This document shows, one piece after another, positions 44,010 to 52,702 of a DNA stretch of 64,000 bases; within the stretch, counting starts at the first letter, position 1; every line of letters starts with the position of its first letter. The notes beneath the pieces were generated by a model. That model saw only the letters and a list, made by a program, of their open reading frames with translations, was not told the origin of the DNA and did no database searches. Made by a program: the position numbers and the translations under genes. This DNA is from Nitrospiria bacterium (lineage in GTDB: Bacteria > Nitrospirota > Nitrospiria > JACQBZ01): assembly GCA_035517655.1 (NCBI GenBank), contig DATIYJ010000056.1:50358-114357 (forward strand), written 5' to 3'.

Positions 44010-45434
44010 TCACTGCAGATTCAACGCGAGCAGTTTCGGCTCGGTCATCTCTTCGATCGCGTAGCGGACGCCCTCGCGTCCGAGGCCGGAATCCTTCACG
44101 CCGCCGTACGGCATCGGATCGATCCGGTAGCTCGAGACCTCGTTCACCATCAGCCCGCCAATCTCCAATTCCTCATAGGCCTGGAAGATTTTCTTTAGAT
44201 CGTTCGTAAAGAGACCGGCCTGAAGACCGTACGCCGAATTGTTGAGCGAAGACAGGGCCTCGTCAAAGTCATGATAGGCAATCACGACCACCAGCGGCGC
44301 GAAGACCTCCTCGCTGCAGACTTTCATCATCGGTGTCACGTCGGTGAGGACCGTCGGCTCAAACATCCGACCTCGGCGCTTTCCGCCGATCAGGACCTTC
44401 GCCCCCTGCCGGACGGCCTCCTCCACCCACTGTTCCGTCCGCTCGGCCGCGTCGGAATTGATCATCGGCCCGACGTTCGTCCCCTCGTCCATCGGATCAC
44501 CGGTCTTGAGCCCCCGGACCAGGTTCAGGAAGCGGTCCATGAACGGCTTGATCACCGGCTCGTGGACGAAGATCCGCTGGACCGAGATGCAGGACTGGCC
44601 CGCGTAGGAAAACCCTCCGGCCGCGCAGCGACGGGCCGCGAGGTCCAGATCCGCGTCCCGGTGGATGATCACCCCGGCGTTGCCGCCCAATTCCAGCAAC
44701 ACCTTTTTTTTCCCCGCCTTGGACTTCAGATACCATCCCACCTTGGCGCTCCCGGTGAACGAGAGCAGTTTGAACCGGTCGTCCGTCGCCATTTTCTGCG
44801 CGAGCTCGTTGGCGCAGGGAAGAATGCTGACCGACCCGGCCGGCAGTTCCGCCGTCGCGATGATCTCGCCCAGCATCAGGGCCGTGACGGGGGTCTTGGG
44901 CGCGGGCTTCAGCACGATGGGATTGCCCGACGCGATCGCCGGCGCGATTTTGTGGCCGACGAGGTTCAACGGAAAGTTGAAGGGCGATATTCCAAGGACC
45001 GGCCCGATCGGGAAGCGCCGGACGATCCCGACGCGAGATTCCGAACCGGCCGCGAGATCCAGCGGGATCACCTCGCCGCCCAGCCGCTTCGTCTCCTCGA
45101 CCGCGGTCTGGAAATTCAGGATCGCGCGGGCGACCTCGCCGCGGGCGTCGGTGATCGGCTTGCCGGCTTCCCGGCAGATCATCCGGGCCAGCTCCTCGCT
45201 CCGCTCCCGGATCCCCTCCGTGATTTTCCGGAGCGCCTCGGCCCGACGGTACAACGGCATCCGTCGCAGCTCCGGAAAGGCCTGCTGGGCCGCGCGGATC
45301 GCATGTTCGGCCTCGGCCTCCTCGGCCTGATGGACGCTCCCGATCGCTTCTCCGTCGTAGGGATTCGTCACCTCGACCGCCTTCTTGCACGGCTTCCAGC
45401 TTCCCGCTAGGAAGATTTGATATTCCTTGATCAT
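44010..45434 (-). CDS. NAD(P)-dependent aldehyde dehydrogenase
   Basis: This 474-residue protein has the aldehyde dehydrogenase catalytic set: the Glu in LLELGGNAGVI, the Cys in GFSYAGQSCISVQ, the Asn in ISPFNFPLNLV and the EEVFAPLV motif. It resembles the lactaldehyde / phosphonoacetaldehyde / non-phosphorylating glyceraldehyde-3-phosphate group more than retinal or betaine types. It lies 70 bp downstream of the acetolactate-synthase-like gene on the same strand, a neighbourhood that hints at pyruvate or aldehyde metabolism. GAGGTGA precedes the start. Exact substrate not assignable. Confidence 0.9.
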   Translation of the reverse strand: MIKEYQIFLAGSWKPCKKAVEVTNPYDGEAIGSVHQAEEAEAEHAIRAAQQAFPELRRMPLYRRAEALRKITEGIRERSEELARMICREAGKPITDARGEVARAILNFQTAVEETKRLGGEVIPLDLAAGSESRVGIVRRFPIGPVLGISPFNFPLNLVGHKIAPAIASGNPIVLKPAPKTPVTALMLGEIIATAELPAGSVSILPCANELAQKMATDDRFKLLSFTGSAKVGWYLKSKAGKKKVLLELGGNAGVIIHRDADLDLAARRCAAGGFSYAGQSCISVQRIFVHEPVIKPFMDRFLNLVRGLKTGDPMDEGTNVGPMINSDAAERTEQWVEEAVRQGAKVLIGGKRRGRMFEPTVLTDVTPMMKVCSEEVFAPLVVVIAYHDFDEALSSLNNSAYGLQAGLFTNDLKKIFQAYEELEIGGLMVNEVSSYRIDPMPYGGVKDSGLGREGVRYAIEEMTEPKLLALNLQ

Positions 45435-45493
45435 TACTCACCTCTTTAATCACAAAGTCGTGTTCCCCTCACTCGAAACGCCTGTGGAATTTT

Positions 45494-45509
45494 CCAGCGA
45501 GCCCCTACA
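45494..45509. repeat. R1 repeat, terminal fragment
   Basis: CAGCGAGCCCCTACAATGA matches only the right tip of the R1 repeat (GCGAGCCCCTAYAAT) and overlaps the acetolactate synthase stop codon at 45505-45507. Confidence 0.35.
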
Positions 45510-47139
45510 ATGAACACACGAACTGTCCGATCTCTTCCATGAAACGGAAGTTTTCCCGGTAATCGACCGGCGCCTCGATCACGGCCGGAACCTTCTGGGC
45601 GAAGGCCTCCCGCAGCGTCGGGGCCAGTTCCTTCGCCGCTCCGATCCGGTACCCCTTGGCCCCGTAGGATTCGGCCAGCCGCTTGAAGTCCGGATTCCCG
45701 AGACTCGTCGCAAATTCCCGGCCGAACTTTTTTTGCTGCTTCCATTTGATCAGGCCGTATCCGTCGTCGTTGAAAATCAGGACGACGAAGGCCAGGCCGA
45801 GCCGCCGCGCGGTCTCAAGCTCCGAGCAGGTCATCAAAAACCCGCCGTCGCCGCAGATCGCCAGAACGTTGCGGTCGGGGTTCGCCAGTTTGGCCGCGAT
45901 CGCGCCCGGCACCGCGATCCCCATCGCCGCGAAGCCGTTCGAGATGATCACGGTATTCGGCACCGAGGCCGGGAAGATCCGCGCGATCCAGATCTTGTGG
46001 GCGCCGACGTCGCTGATCAGGAGGTCCTCTTTCCCCAGCGTCTCCCGGACGTCCCGAAGGATCCGCTGGGGCTTCAACGGGAAGCCCTCGTCGGACGCGC
46101 GGTCCTCCAGCTCCTTGAGGATGGAGGCCCGCAGCGTTTTCGGATAGCTCGTGTCTTTTTGTCCGCGGACTTCAAGCGTCAGGAGCTCCAGCGTCTCGCG
46201 GACGTCCGCCACGATCTCGACCGACGGCTGATAGTAGGCGTCCACCTCGCTCGGGGTGAAATCGATATGGATGATCGGCTTGTTGCCGTCCGGATTCCAA
46301 TGCCGGGGGGCATACTCGACCAGGTCGTATCCCACGGCGATCACGAGGTCGGCGCGCTCGAAGCCGAACGAGATGTAGTCCCGCGATTGAAGGCCGGTCG
46401 ACAGCAGCGCGAGATCGTCGTCCCACGGAACGAGGCCCTTTCCCATGAAGGTATTCGTAACCGGGATCCCGGTTTTTCGCGAGAAGGCCAGGAGTTCCTT
46501 GGACGCCTTGCCGCGCACCGCCCCGTTGCCGGCCAGAATCAACGGCTGGCGGGATTTCTCGATCAATTCCGCGGCGGTCTTCAAAGCCTGCCGATCGGGG
46601 GACGGACGGCGGGCCCGCAGGGTCGAGAGCGGCTCCTGCCCGATCTCGATGCCCATCACATCTTCCGGGAGTTCGATGTGGCAGGCGCCGGGCTTCTCGG
46701 CCTGTGCGATCTTGAAGGCCTTTCGGACGATCTCCGGGATCACCGAAGCCCGCTCGACGCGCGAGTTCCATTTTGTGAGCGGCTCAAAACAGCGAAGGAT
46801 GTCGACGTACTGGTGCGACTCTTTGTGCAATCGCTCCAGTCCGGCCTGGGCCGTGATCGCGACGAGCGGCGCGTGGTCGAGATTGGCGTCCGCGATCCCG
46901 GTCGCGAGGTTGGTCGCGCCGGGGCCGAGCGTGGAGAGGCAGACGCCGGCCCTGCCCGTCAGCCGTCCGTAGACGTCCGCCATGAAGGCCGCGGCCTGCT
47001 CATGACGCGTCGGGATGAAGCTGATCGAGGAGGATTGCAGGGAATGGAGAAGGTCGAGGTTCTCCTCGCCGGGAAGGCCGAAGATGTACTTCACGCCCTC
47101 CCGTTCGAGGCATTTCACAAATAGGTCGGAGGCCTTCAT
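45505..47139 (-). CDS. Acetolactate synthase large subunit-like thiamine-diphosphate enzyme
   Basis: This 544-residue enzyme has the three ThDP-family domains: the pyrimidine-binding domain with the catalytic Glu in IPTRHEQAAAFMADVYGR, a central domain, and the diphosphate domain with GDGGFLMTCSELETARRLGL and the downstream Asn in IFNDDGYGLIKWKQ. It condenses two pyruvates to acetolactate. No small regulatory subunit gene is adjacent, and it shares a locus with an aldehyde dehydrogenase, so it may be a catabolic AlsS-like enzyme rather than the anabolic IlvB; the sequence alone does not settle this. A structured repeat element lies directly upstream of its start. Confidence 0.88.
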   Translation of the reverse strand: MKASDLFVKCLEREGVKYIFGLPGEENLDLLHSLQSSSISFIPTRHEQAAAFMADVYGRLTGRAGVCLSTLGPGATNLATGIADANLDHAPLVAITAQAGLERLHKESHQYVDILRCFEPLTKWNSRVERASVIPEIVRKAFKIAQAEKPGACHIELPEDVMGIEIGQEPLSTLRARRPSPDRQALKTAAELIEKSRQPLILAGNGAVRGKASKELLAFSRKTGIPVTNTFMGKGLVPWDDDLALLSTGLQSRDYISFGFERADLVIAVGYDLVEYAPRHWNPDGNKPIIHIDFTPSEVDAYYQPSVEIVADVRETLELLTLEVRGQKDTSYPKTLRASILKELEDRASDEGFPLKPQRILRDVRETLGKEDLLISDVGAHKIWIARIFPASVPNTVIISNGFAAMGIAVPGAIAAKLANPDRNVLAICGDGGFLMTCSELETARRLGLAFVVLIFNDDGYGLIKWKQQKKFGREFATSLGNPDFKRLAESYGAKGYRIGAAKELAPTLREAFAQKVPAVIEAPVDYRENFRFMEEIGQFVCSL

Positions 47140-47150
47140 TGGCGCTTAGC

Positions 47151-47335
47151 GTCGGTTAGTCGGCGGGTCCCGGCCATCGCTTGATGCACGAGTCGCGACG
47201 ATTGTACTTCCACGTCCATGGTCCACCGTTCAACGACCTGACGTTTGATCACGGCTGATCGAATAATAATCCGCTGTTCTAAGGAAGCTCCGACGTGCCT
47301 TAGCGCTCAGGCCGGGGCCCACCGGCTACCTTGTC
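47151..47335. repeat. Structured repeat element E2, copy A
   Basis: Inverted ends (AGTCGGCGGGTCCCGGCC at about 47157-47174 and GGCCGGGGCCCACCGGCT at 47310-47327) pair with 15 Watson-Crick matches, two G-U-type pairs and one mismatch over 18 bases. The interior shares blocks with the copy at 50951: CGCTTGATGC.CGAGTCGC, GTTCAACGACCT, CGTTTGAT and GAAGCTMCGRCGTGCCT. It fills the whole gap between fumC and the acetolactate synthase gene, overlapping the fumC stop. Confidence 0.6.
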
Positions 47336-48777
47336 TTTTTCCTTTTCGCCTCGGCGCGGGATTCGGCCGTCGGCATGGTCATGCTCCAGGGATCGAGCAG
47401 CTCGGACAGCCGAGCGTCCGGCAGAACCTTCCGGGCCCGCGCGACTTCGCGCACCGTCCGGCCGGTCTTGTAGGCCTCTTTGGCGATCCGGGCCGCGGCG
47501 TCGTAGCCGATCACGGGCGCCAGCGCGGTGCACATCGCGAGGCTCTGCTCGATCATCGCCCGGTTCCGGGCCTCGTCGGCCTGGATGCCCTGGACGCAGC
47601 GCGTCGCGAAGTTTTCGGCCGACCGCGCGAGCAGCTTGACCGACTGGAGAAGATTGTAGGCCATGACCGGCATCATGACATTCAGCTCGAAATTTCCGGC
47701 CTGGCCGCCGATCGCGATCGCGAGATCGTTCCCGATCACCTGGGCCGCGACCATCAGAACCGACTCGGCGATCACCGGGTTGACCTTGCCCGGCATGATC
47801 GAGGAGCCTGGCTGCGTGTCCGGAAGGAGGATCTCGGCGATGCCGCAGCGGGGGCCGGAGCCGAGCCAACGGACGTCGTTCGCGATCTTCGTCAGGCTCA
47901 CCGCGACCGTCTTGAGCGCGCCGCTCGTCTCGACCACGGCGTCCTTCGCGGCCTGGGCCTCGAAATGGTTTTCGGCCTCGCGGAACGCGCAACCCGTCTC
48001 CCGGCCCAGGATCGCGATCACGCGCTTGGCAAATTCCGGATGGGTGTTGATCCCGGTGCCGACGGCCGTGCCGCCCAGCGCCAGCTCCGAGAGGTTCTTG
48101 CGAGCGGCCTTCACGCGCTCGACGCCGAGATCGATCTGCCGCGCGTAGCCGGAAAATTCCTGGCCGAGGCGGATCGGCGTGGCGTCGGCGAGATGCGTCC
48201 GTCCGATCTTGACGATGGCATCGAACTCCTTCGCCTTGGCCGCGAGCGCTTTTTGCAATTTGGCCAGGGCCGGGACGAGATCCTTTTCGATCGATTCCAG
48301 CGCCGCGACATGGATCGCGGTCGGGATCGCGTCGTTTGAGGACTGGCCGAGGTTGACGTGATCGTTGGGATGGATCGCCCGCCCGCCGGACAGGGGGGCC
48401 TTTCCGCCGATCGGCTCGCCCAAAAGCTCGGCCGCGCGGTTGGCGATCACCTCGTTTGCGTTCATGTTGGTCGAGGTGCCGGAGCCGGTTTGGAAGATGT
48501 CGACGACGAATTCGCGGTCCAATTTCCCGTCGGCGACTTCGCGCGCGGCCAGGACGATGGCCTTGGACTTCTTTTTATCCAGCAGACCGAGATCCTCGTT
48601 GACTTGCGCCGCGGCCCATTTGATCAGGCCGAGCGCGCGGATGAAGGAGCGGGGGAACCGAAGGTCGCTGATCGGAAAGTTTTCGACCGCCCGGAGCGTC
48701 TGGATGCCGTAATAGGCCTCCGCCGGAACTTCCTTCTCCCCCATCGTATCGCGTTCGAGTCGTGTCTTCGGTTTCAC
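47326..48777 (-). CDS. fumC: Class II fumarate hydratase
   Basis: This 483-residue fumarase/aspartase-superfamily enzyme interconverts fumarate and malate in the TCA cycle. Family motifs are TSTNMNANEVIANRA, the HVNLGQSSND region, VKIGRTHLADATP and the signature GSSIMPGKVNP. LGSGPRCGIAE is a fumarase feature and argues against aspartate ammonia-lyase. The GTG at 48777 is used because GGGGAGAG lies upstream; the longer frame adds 32 residues unlike the family. The C-terminus ends in a basic tail (RAEAKRKKTR) that runs into the repeat element. Confidence 0.93.
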   Translation of the reverse strand: MKPKTRLERDTMGEKEVPAEAYYGIQTLRAVENFPISDLRFPRSFIRALGLIKWAAAQVNEDLGLLDKKKSKAIVLAAREVADGKLDREFVVDIFQTGSGTSTNMNANEVIANRAAELLGEPIGGKAPLSGGRAIHPNDHVNLGQSSNDAIPTAIHVAALESIEKDLVPALAKLQKALAAKAKEFDAIVKIGRTHLADATPIRLGQEFSGYARQIDLGVERVKAARKNLSELALGGTAVGTGINTHPEFAKRVIAILGRETGCAFREAENHFEAQAAKDAVVETSGALKTVAVSLTKIANDVRWLGSGPRCGIAEILLPDTQPGSSIMPGKVNPVIAESVLMVAAQVIGNDLAIAIGGQAGNFELNVMMPVMAYNLLQSVKLLARSAENFATRCVQGIQADEARNRAMIEQSLAMCTALAPVIGYDAAARIAKEAYKTGRTVREVARARKVLPDARLSELLDPWSMTMPTAESRAEAKRKKTR

Positions 48778-48861
48778 AGGGCTCTCCCCGATTTTGGATT
48801 CATGATTATACGGTGGGATGATTGTACTGCAAGATGCGCGGGAACTCAACTTGGAAATGAC

Positions 48862-48894
48862 CCCCCGGCGCACCCAGAGTGCGCCGGGGGTTTT
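48862..48894 (+). terminator. Rho-independent terminator-like hairpin
   Basis: A perfect 12-bp stem, CCCCCGGCGCAC / GTGCGCCGGGGG with a five-base loop, is followed by TTTT on the plus strand. On the minus strand no T-run follows, although both flanking genes are on the minus strand, so it would act on a plus-strand transcript. Confidence 0.65.
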
Positions 48895-48913
48895 GGTTTC
48901 GGCGTATCGTCCG

Positions 48914-49120
48914 TTAAACGTTGACCGGGACGGTCTTGATGGCCGACTTGACCTTGGAAATCATCTCCGGCGGGATGGAGGTCATCTTGTGCATGACCTT
49001 GGCATGATCGCCCATGATCCGCATCACCTCGTCCTCGGTTTCGGCCCGAATTTCAAACGCGCAGCCCCCCGTGGGGTTCGCATCCAGACATCCCAGCTTT
49101 TTGTACTGTTTCGTAGGCAT
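48914..49120 (-). CDS. DUF1059 small protein
   Basis: This 68-residue protein matches DUF1059: a short N-terminus with a cysteine pair (YKKLGCLDANPTGGCAFEIR) followed by AETEDEVMRIMGDHAKVMHK. Members are small soluble proteins with no known biochemical role, found in many environmental bacteria. GGAGG lies a few bases before the start at 49120. Confidence 0.85.
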   Translation of the reverse strand: MPTKQYKKLGCLDANPTGGCAFEIRAETEDEVMRIMGDHAKVMHKMTSIPPEMISKVKSAIKTVPVNV

Positions 49121-49190
49121 GGCATCCTCCTTTAGGTTGAGAGAAGGGAGCGTCGAATCGCCCCCTTCCCGATTCTTCCCGTCCCTGGGC

Positions 49191-49787
49191 TTATTTCATC
49201 TTGTTCGGATTCTGATAGATCATCAAATGCGCATACGGCGTTCCCTCGAACATGATGTAGACGCCCATCTTGTTCGGCAGGCTGGCCAGTCCGGACGATT
49301 TGGAATCAAACGGGAAGAAAACCATCCAGTGCGGCGGCTCCTTCACCAGCTTGGCGCCCGCCTCGTTCTTCATCACAATATTTCCATCCTTTTCAAAATG
49401 CCAACCCCCTTGAGCCATGTAGGCGATCCCGGGAACGGTGTTCGTGGGTTTCGGCGCGTTGCTCATGAGATCGTTCGCCCACTGCATCGAGGCCGCGTCG
49501 CCGCAGAACGGATCCGGCTTCGCCTGGCCGTCGATATCCGGGATGCAGGTGAAGCCGTTCGTCCCCTTTCGGGCTTCCACCAACTTGCCGTCCGGGCCGG
49601 GGATCATGATCGTCGCATCCTTCGAGATTTCCGGCGGCGCGGCGCTCTCAGCCAGCTTGATCAATTGATCCTTGGACATCTTTCCGATCGGGCTACCGCC
49701 CTTCTCGGCCATCGATGCCGCTACGATACTCATGGATACCACCATCATTACGACCAAGCCAACGAACCCTTTTCGAATCTGCCCCAT
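49191..49787 (-). CDS. Exported protein of unknown function
   Basis: This 198-residue protein has a signal peptide (KGFVGLVVMMVVSMSIVAASMA) and a soluble mature part containing ATIMIPGPDGKLVEARKGTN, WANDLMSNAPKPTN, PHWMVFFPFD and FEGTPYAHLMIYQNPNKMK. It has two cysteines (CIPDI, FCGDA), possibly forming a disulfide. I recognise this as a recurrent hypothetical secreted protein but not as a named family. GAGGAGG precedes ATG 49787; a longer open frame to 49889 lacks a signal peptide at its start. Confidence 0.75.
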   Translation of the reverse strand: MGQIRKGFVGLVVMMVVSMSIVAASMAEKGGSPIGKMSKDQLIKLAESAAPPEISKDATIMIPGPDGKLVEARKGTNGFTCIPDIDGQAKPDPFCGDAASMQWANDLMSNAPKPTNTVPGIAYMAQGGWHFEKDGNIVMKNEAGAKLVKEPPHWMVFFPFDSKSSGLASLPNKMGVYIMFEGTPYAHLMIYQNPNKMK

Positions 49788-50072
49788 CAGCGCCTCCTCT
49801 GTGATTGGGTTATCACGAACCGGAACATGAAAAATGGCACGATCTCCTTGAAAAAACCGACACGTGTTCCTGCGAACCGAGCGATTCACCTCCTCTCAAG
49901 ACAGTGTTTGATTTTGAAATGGAACGCCTGGAATGACTTTGAAGGATGGAGAGACCATTGCTTCCCCGGAGCGAAAGACGTCTGATCCTCTGACCCGGCC
50001 GTTTTTGATCCTTGAAAACGCCCCAAGGATAATCCTATTTTAGGGCTTCTGTCAAGAGACACGGAATTCCTT
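49788..50072. other. Intergenic region upstream of the GDPD promoter
   Basis: Apart from the leader of the 49191 gene, I see no gene or RNA structure in this AT-richer stretch. Confidence 0.5.
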
Positions 50073-50101
50073 TTGACAGCCTCCATGGCAAATGGTATAC
50101 A
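50073..50101 (+). promoter_or_regulatory. Sigma-70 promoter of the GDPD gene
   Basis: A perfect TTGACA (50073-50078) is 17 bp from TATACA (50096-50101). The predicted leader of about 95 nt contains an entire R1 repeat before the ATG at 50205. Confidence 0.7.
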
Positions 50102-50127
50102 TCATGAAAACTTCGTCTACGTCCTGA

Positions 50128-50199
50128 TCCAGCGAGCAACGCGAGCGAGAGGGGGAGGCTCCAGCGGCCCCGCCGATGGAGGGGGCGACGCGAGCCCCT
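50128..50199. repeat. R1 dispersed palindromic repeat, full copy
   Basis: It has CAGCGAGCAACGCGAGCGAG at the left and GGGGGCGACGCGAGCCCC at the right, with GGAGGCTCC and GATGGAGG arms between. The right end lies five bases before the ATG of the GDPD gene, so there is no separate Shine-Dalgarno sequence and the repeat would control ribosome access. Confidence 0.65.
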
Positions 50200-50204
50200 A
50201 AAAG

Positions 50205-50945
50205 ATGATCAAACATCCGCTCATTATCGCCCACCGGGGGGCGTCCGGCCGTGCGCCCGAAAATACGATGGCCGCGTTCCGTCTCGCGGTCGAGCAGGGC
50301 GCGGACTGGATCGAGCTGGACGTGCACCAGACGGCCGACGGCCGTTTGGTCGTCCTTCATGATTTTTCGCTGCAACGCACGGCGGGGGACCCCCGGGCGG
50401 TCCGGGAGCTCTCGCTGGAGGAGATCAGGAAATTGGACGTCGGCTCGTGGCGGGACCGAAGCCGCCGGGCCGAACGGGTGCCGACGCTGGACGAGGTGCT
50501 GGCCTTCGCCGCCGGCCGGGTCGGGCTTATGATCGAATTGAAACGCGGCTCGCCTTTTTACCCCGAAATCGAACAACGGCTGATCGACACGATCGCCCGG
50601 CACCGGGCCCGAAACCGCGTCACGATCTCGTCGTTCGACCTCGCGGGCTTAAAAACCCTACGCGAGCTCGATCCCGAAATCCCGCTGGGTCTCCTGACCC
50701 GGAAGACGAAGCCGGGGGACATTTTGGACGAGGCCGGATCGTTAAACGTCCGGTCGATCCATATTTCGACTCATCGCCTGTCGAAAAACATCCTGACGCG
50801 GGCCCATTCAAACCGCTTCCCGGTTTATGTCTACACCGTCAACCGGCCCTCCCTCATGAAGCGTTGCCTTTCGATGGGCGCGGACGGACTGTTCACCAAC
50901 TATCCCGACCGCTTGCGGGACCTCCTCCGAACCGGCAAGGACTGA
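50205..50945 (+). CDS. Glycerophosphodiester phosphodiesterase
   Basis: This 246-residue enzyme hydrolyses glycerophosphodiesters to glycerol-3-phosphate and an alcohol. The GDPD motifs are AHRGASGRAPENTMAAF (His, Arg), the metal-binding WIELDVHQTADG (Glu, Asp) and VVLHDFSLQRT (His). The C-terminal barrel region ends MGADGLFTNYPDRL. It lacks a signal peptide, so it is cytoplasmic like UgpQ. It is monocistronic, followed six bases after the stop by repeat element E2 copy B. Confidence 0.93.
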   Translation: MIKHPLIIAHRGASGRAPENTMAAFRLAVEQGADWIELDVHQTADGRLVVLHDFSLQRTAGDPRAVRELSLEEIRKLDVGSWRDRSRRAERVPTLDEVLAFAAGRVGLMIELKRGSPFYPEIEQRLIDTIARHRARNRVTISSFDLAGLKTLRELDPEIPLGLLTRKTKPGDILDEAGSLNVRSIHISTHRLSKNILTRAHSNRFPVYVYTVNRPSLMKRCLSMGADGLFTNYPDRLRDLLRTGKD

Positions 50946-50950
50946 ACACA

Positions 50951-51119
50951 GACAGGCGCAGCCGGCCCTTCGCTTGATGCGCGAGTCGCAGTGATCGTGC
51001 TTTTTGCGTCCGGCGGAGGGTTCAACGACCTTGCGTTTGATAACAGTCGGTGGGACCTGACATCGTATTTCTATGGAAGCTACGGCGTGCCTCAGCGCCT
51101 AGGGCCGGCTGCGCCTGTC
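50951..51119. repeat. Structured repeat element E2, copy B (169 bp with perfect 19-bp inverted ends)
   Basis: The left end GACAGGCGCAGCCGGCCCT (50951-50969) is the exact reverse complement of the right end (51101-51119). The interior shares several blocks with copy A at 47151, and overall identity is about two thirds by eye. No open frame of note lies inside. A small non-autonomous element or a conserved structured RNA are the two readings. Confidence 0.65.
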
Positions 51120-51143
51120 TTGTCAAACCGCCATAAAAACCCC

Positions 51144-51173
51144 TTGATGGAGTTGTCGGGGGCGTGTTAATAT
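51144..51173 (+). promoter_or_regulatory. Candidate sigma-70 promoter of the ATP-grasp-like gene
   Basis: TTGATG (51144-51149) and TAATAT (51168-51173) are 18 bp apart. A leader of about 40 nt ends in ACGAGGAG before the TTG at 51218. Confidence 0.45.
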
Positions 51174-51217
51174 AATTCATCACTTAATCCATGGCCTAAA
51201 GCAGGTACGAGGAGCGA

Positions 51218-52702
51218 TTGTTGCCCCGTCAAACGCCGTCACAAGCGTCCGGTCTCAAGACAAACGAACCCGCGAATCTTGAATCGATCCGAAGCCGTTG
51301 CGCGGAGATCCGAGACCGGCTGATCGGCGACGGCCTCTTTCAACCCCCGTCCGGGAAAGAAACCGCGGCGCCCGACGACGCGGTCAGCCGACTGACCTGG
51401 CGCGTCTCCCCCGAGCCTTTCCCGATCCCGGCCGCCGATCTTGAGGCGATCCGGGACCTGGGTCCCCGCTTGCTGTCTTTTTACACGGCGATGAACCGCC
51501 TCTATTTCGCCAGCGTCCGCGGCTCCCAGCCGAAGTGGATCAGCCGCTACCTCGACCAGGGGAAACCGGAAGCCGCCGTCGATTACGGACGGATGAACCG
51601 CTTCAAACAGCACCTGCCGGGCGTTATTCGACCGGACCTGATTCTCACCGACGACGGATGGATCGTGACCGAACTGGACTCGGTTCCCGGCGGCATCGGC
51701 CTGACCGGCAGCCTGTCGGATCATTACGCCGATCTGGGACACCCGATCATCGGCGGAACCAACGGCATGGTGGACGGTTTCGCCGGGATGATCCGGTCCG
51801 CGGCCGGGATGTCCGATCCGGCCCTGGCGATCATCGTATCGGAGGAATCCAAGGACTATCGTCCCGAGATGCATTGGCTGGGGGACCGCCTCAACCGGGC
51901 GGGCCTCCGGACCTTCGTGATCGAGCCGGATCGGATCCGCTTCGCGGAAGACGGGCTGAGCGTCGAGGATCGGGGCGCCGTCGTCCCCGTCGACGTGGTT
52001 TACCGTTTCTTCGAACTGTTCGATCTCAAAAACATCCCGAAATCGGAGCTGATCCTCTACAGCGCCAGGAAGGAAAAGGTCAGGATCACCCCTCCGGCCA
52101 AGACCCATCTGGAAGAGAAGATGGCCTTCGCCCTGTTCCATCATCCGGCGCTCCGGCCGTTTTGGACCGAGGCGCTGGGCGAGAAGACCGATGCGGCGCT
52201 TCTCCGGATATTCCCGAAGACCTGGATCGTGGACCCGCAGCCGGTTCCGCCCTACGCCGTGATACCCGGCCTGTCGATACGGCAGCGCCCCGTGAGCAAC
52301 TGGGCGGAATTGTCGTCGCTCACGCAAAAGGAACGGCGGTACGTGCTGAAACCGTCCGGTTACTCCGAGATGGCCTGGGGCAGCCGCGGCGTCGTCGTGG
52401 GACACGACCTTCCCGAAAAGGAGTGGGGACAGGCGCTCGCCGACGCCCAGACTCATTTTTCCCGGTCCCCGTCGATTCTGCAGGAATTCCACGAGGGAAA
52501 GCAGTTTTCGATCTGGTACGACGACCCGGCCGAGGCCCAGCCGAAGCTCATGGCCGGCCGCGTCCGGCTGTCGCCGTACTATTTCGTCGCCGGGGAAAAG
52601 GCCGAGTTGGGAGGGATCCTGGCGACAATCTGCCCGTCGGACAAGAAGTTGATCCACGGCATGACCGAGGCCGTGATGGCCCCCTGCGTCGTGAAATCGT
52701 AG
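51218..52702 (+). CDS. ATP-grasp-like protein of unknown function
   Basis: This 494-residue soluble protein has features of the circularly permuted ATP-grasp group: GWIVTELDSVPGGIGLTGSL near residue 150, a DVVYRFFELFD segment, YVLKPSGYSEMAWGSRGVV (a nucleotide-binding lysine in a KPxGxxxxGxxG context) and LQEFHEGKQFSIWYDD. ATP-grasp enzymes form amide or thioester bonds via acyl phosphates. No neighbouring gene identifies the substrate. TTG at 51218 follows ACGAGGAG by four bases. Its stop codon is inside the next repeat. Confidence 0.65.
   Translation: MLPRQTPSQASGLKTNEPANLESIRSRCAEIRDRLIGDGLFQPPSGKETAAPDDAVSRLTWRVSPEPFPIPAADLEAIRDLGPRLLSFYTAMNRLYFASVRGSQPKWISRYLDQGKPEAAVDYGRMNRFKQHLPGVIRPDLILTDDGWIVTELDSVPGGIGLTGSLSDHYADLGHPIIGGTNGMVDGFAGMIRSAAGMSDPALAIIVSEESKDYRPEMHWLGDRLNRAGLRTFVIEPDRIRFAEDGLSVEDRGAVVPVDVVYRFFELFDLKNIPKSELILYSARKEKVRITPPAKTHLEEKMAFALFHHPALRPFWTEALGEKTDAALLRIFPKTWIVDPQPVPPYAVIPGLSIRQRPVSNWAELSSLTQKERRYVLKPSGYSEMAWGSRGVVVGHDLPEKEWGQALADAQTHFSRSPSILQEFHEGKQFSIWYDDPAEAQPKLMAGRVRLSPYYFVAGEKAELGGILATICPSDKKLIHGMTEAVMAPCVVKS

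Noticed and set aside
47326..48777. Aspartate ammonia-lyase instead of fumarase
   Set aside because: LGSGPRCGIAE and the overall match to FumC favour fumarase; the superfamily signature alone does not decide.
50951..51119. tRNA-like gene because of GGTTCAACGACC in element E2
   Set aside because: The T-loop-like string has no pairing T-stem, and no cloverleaf or acceptor stem can be drawn in either copy.
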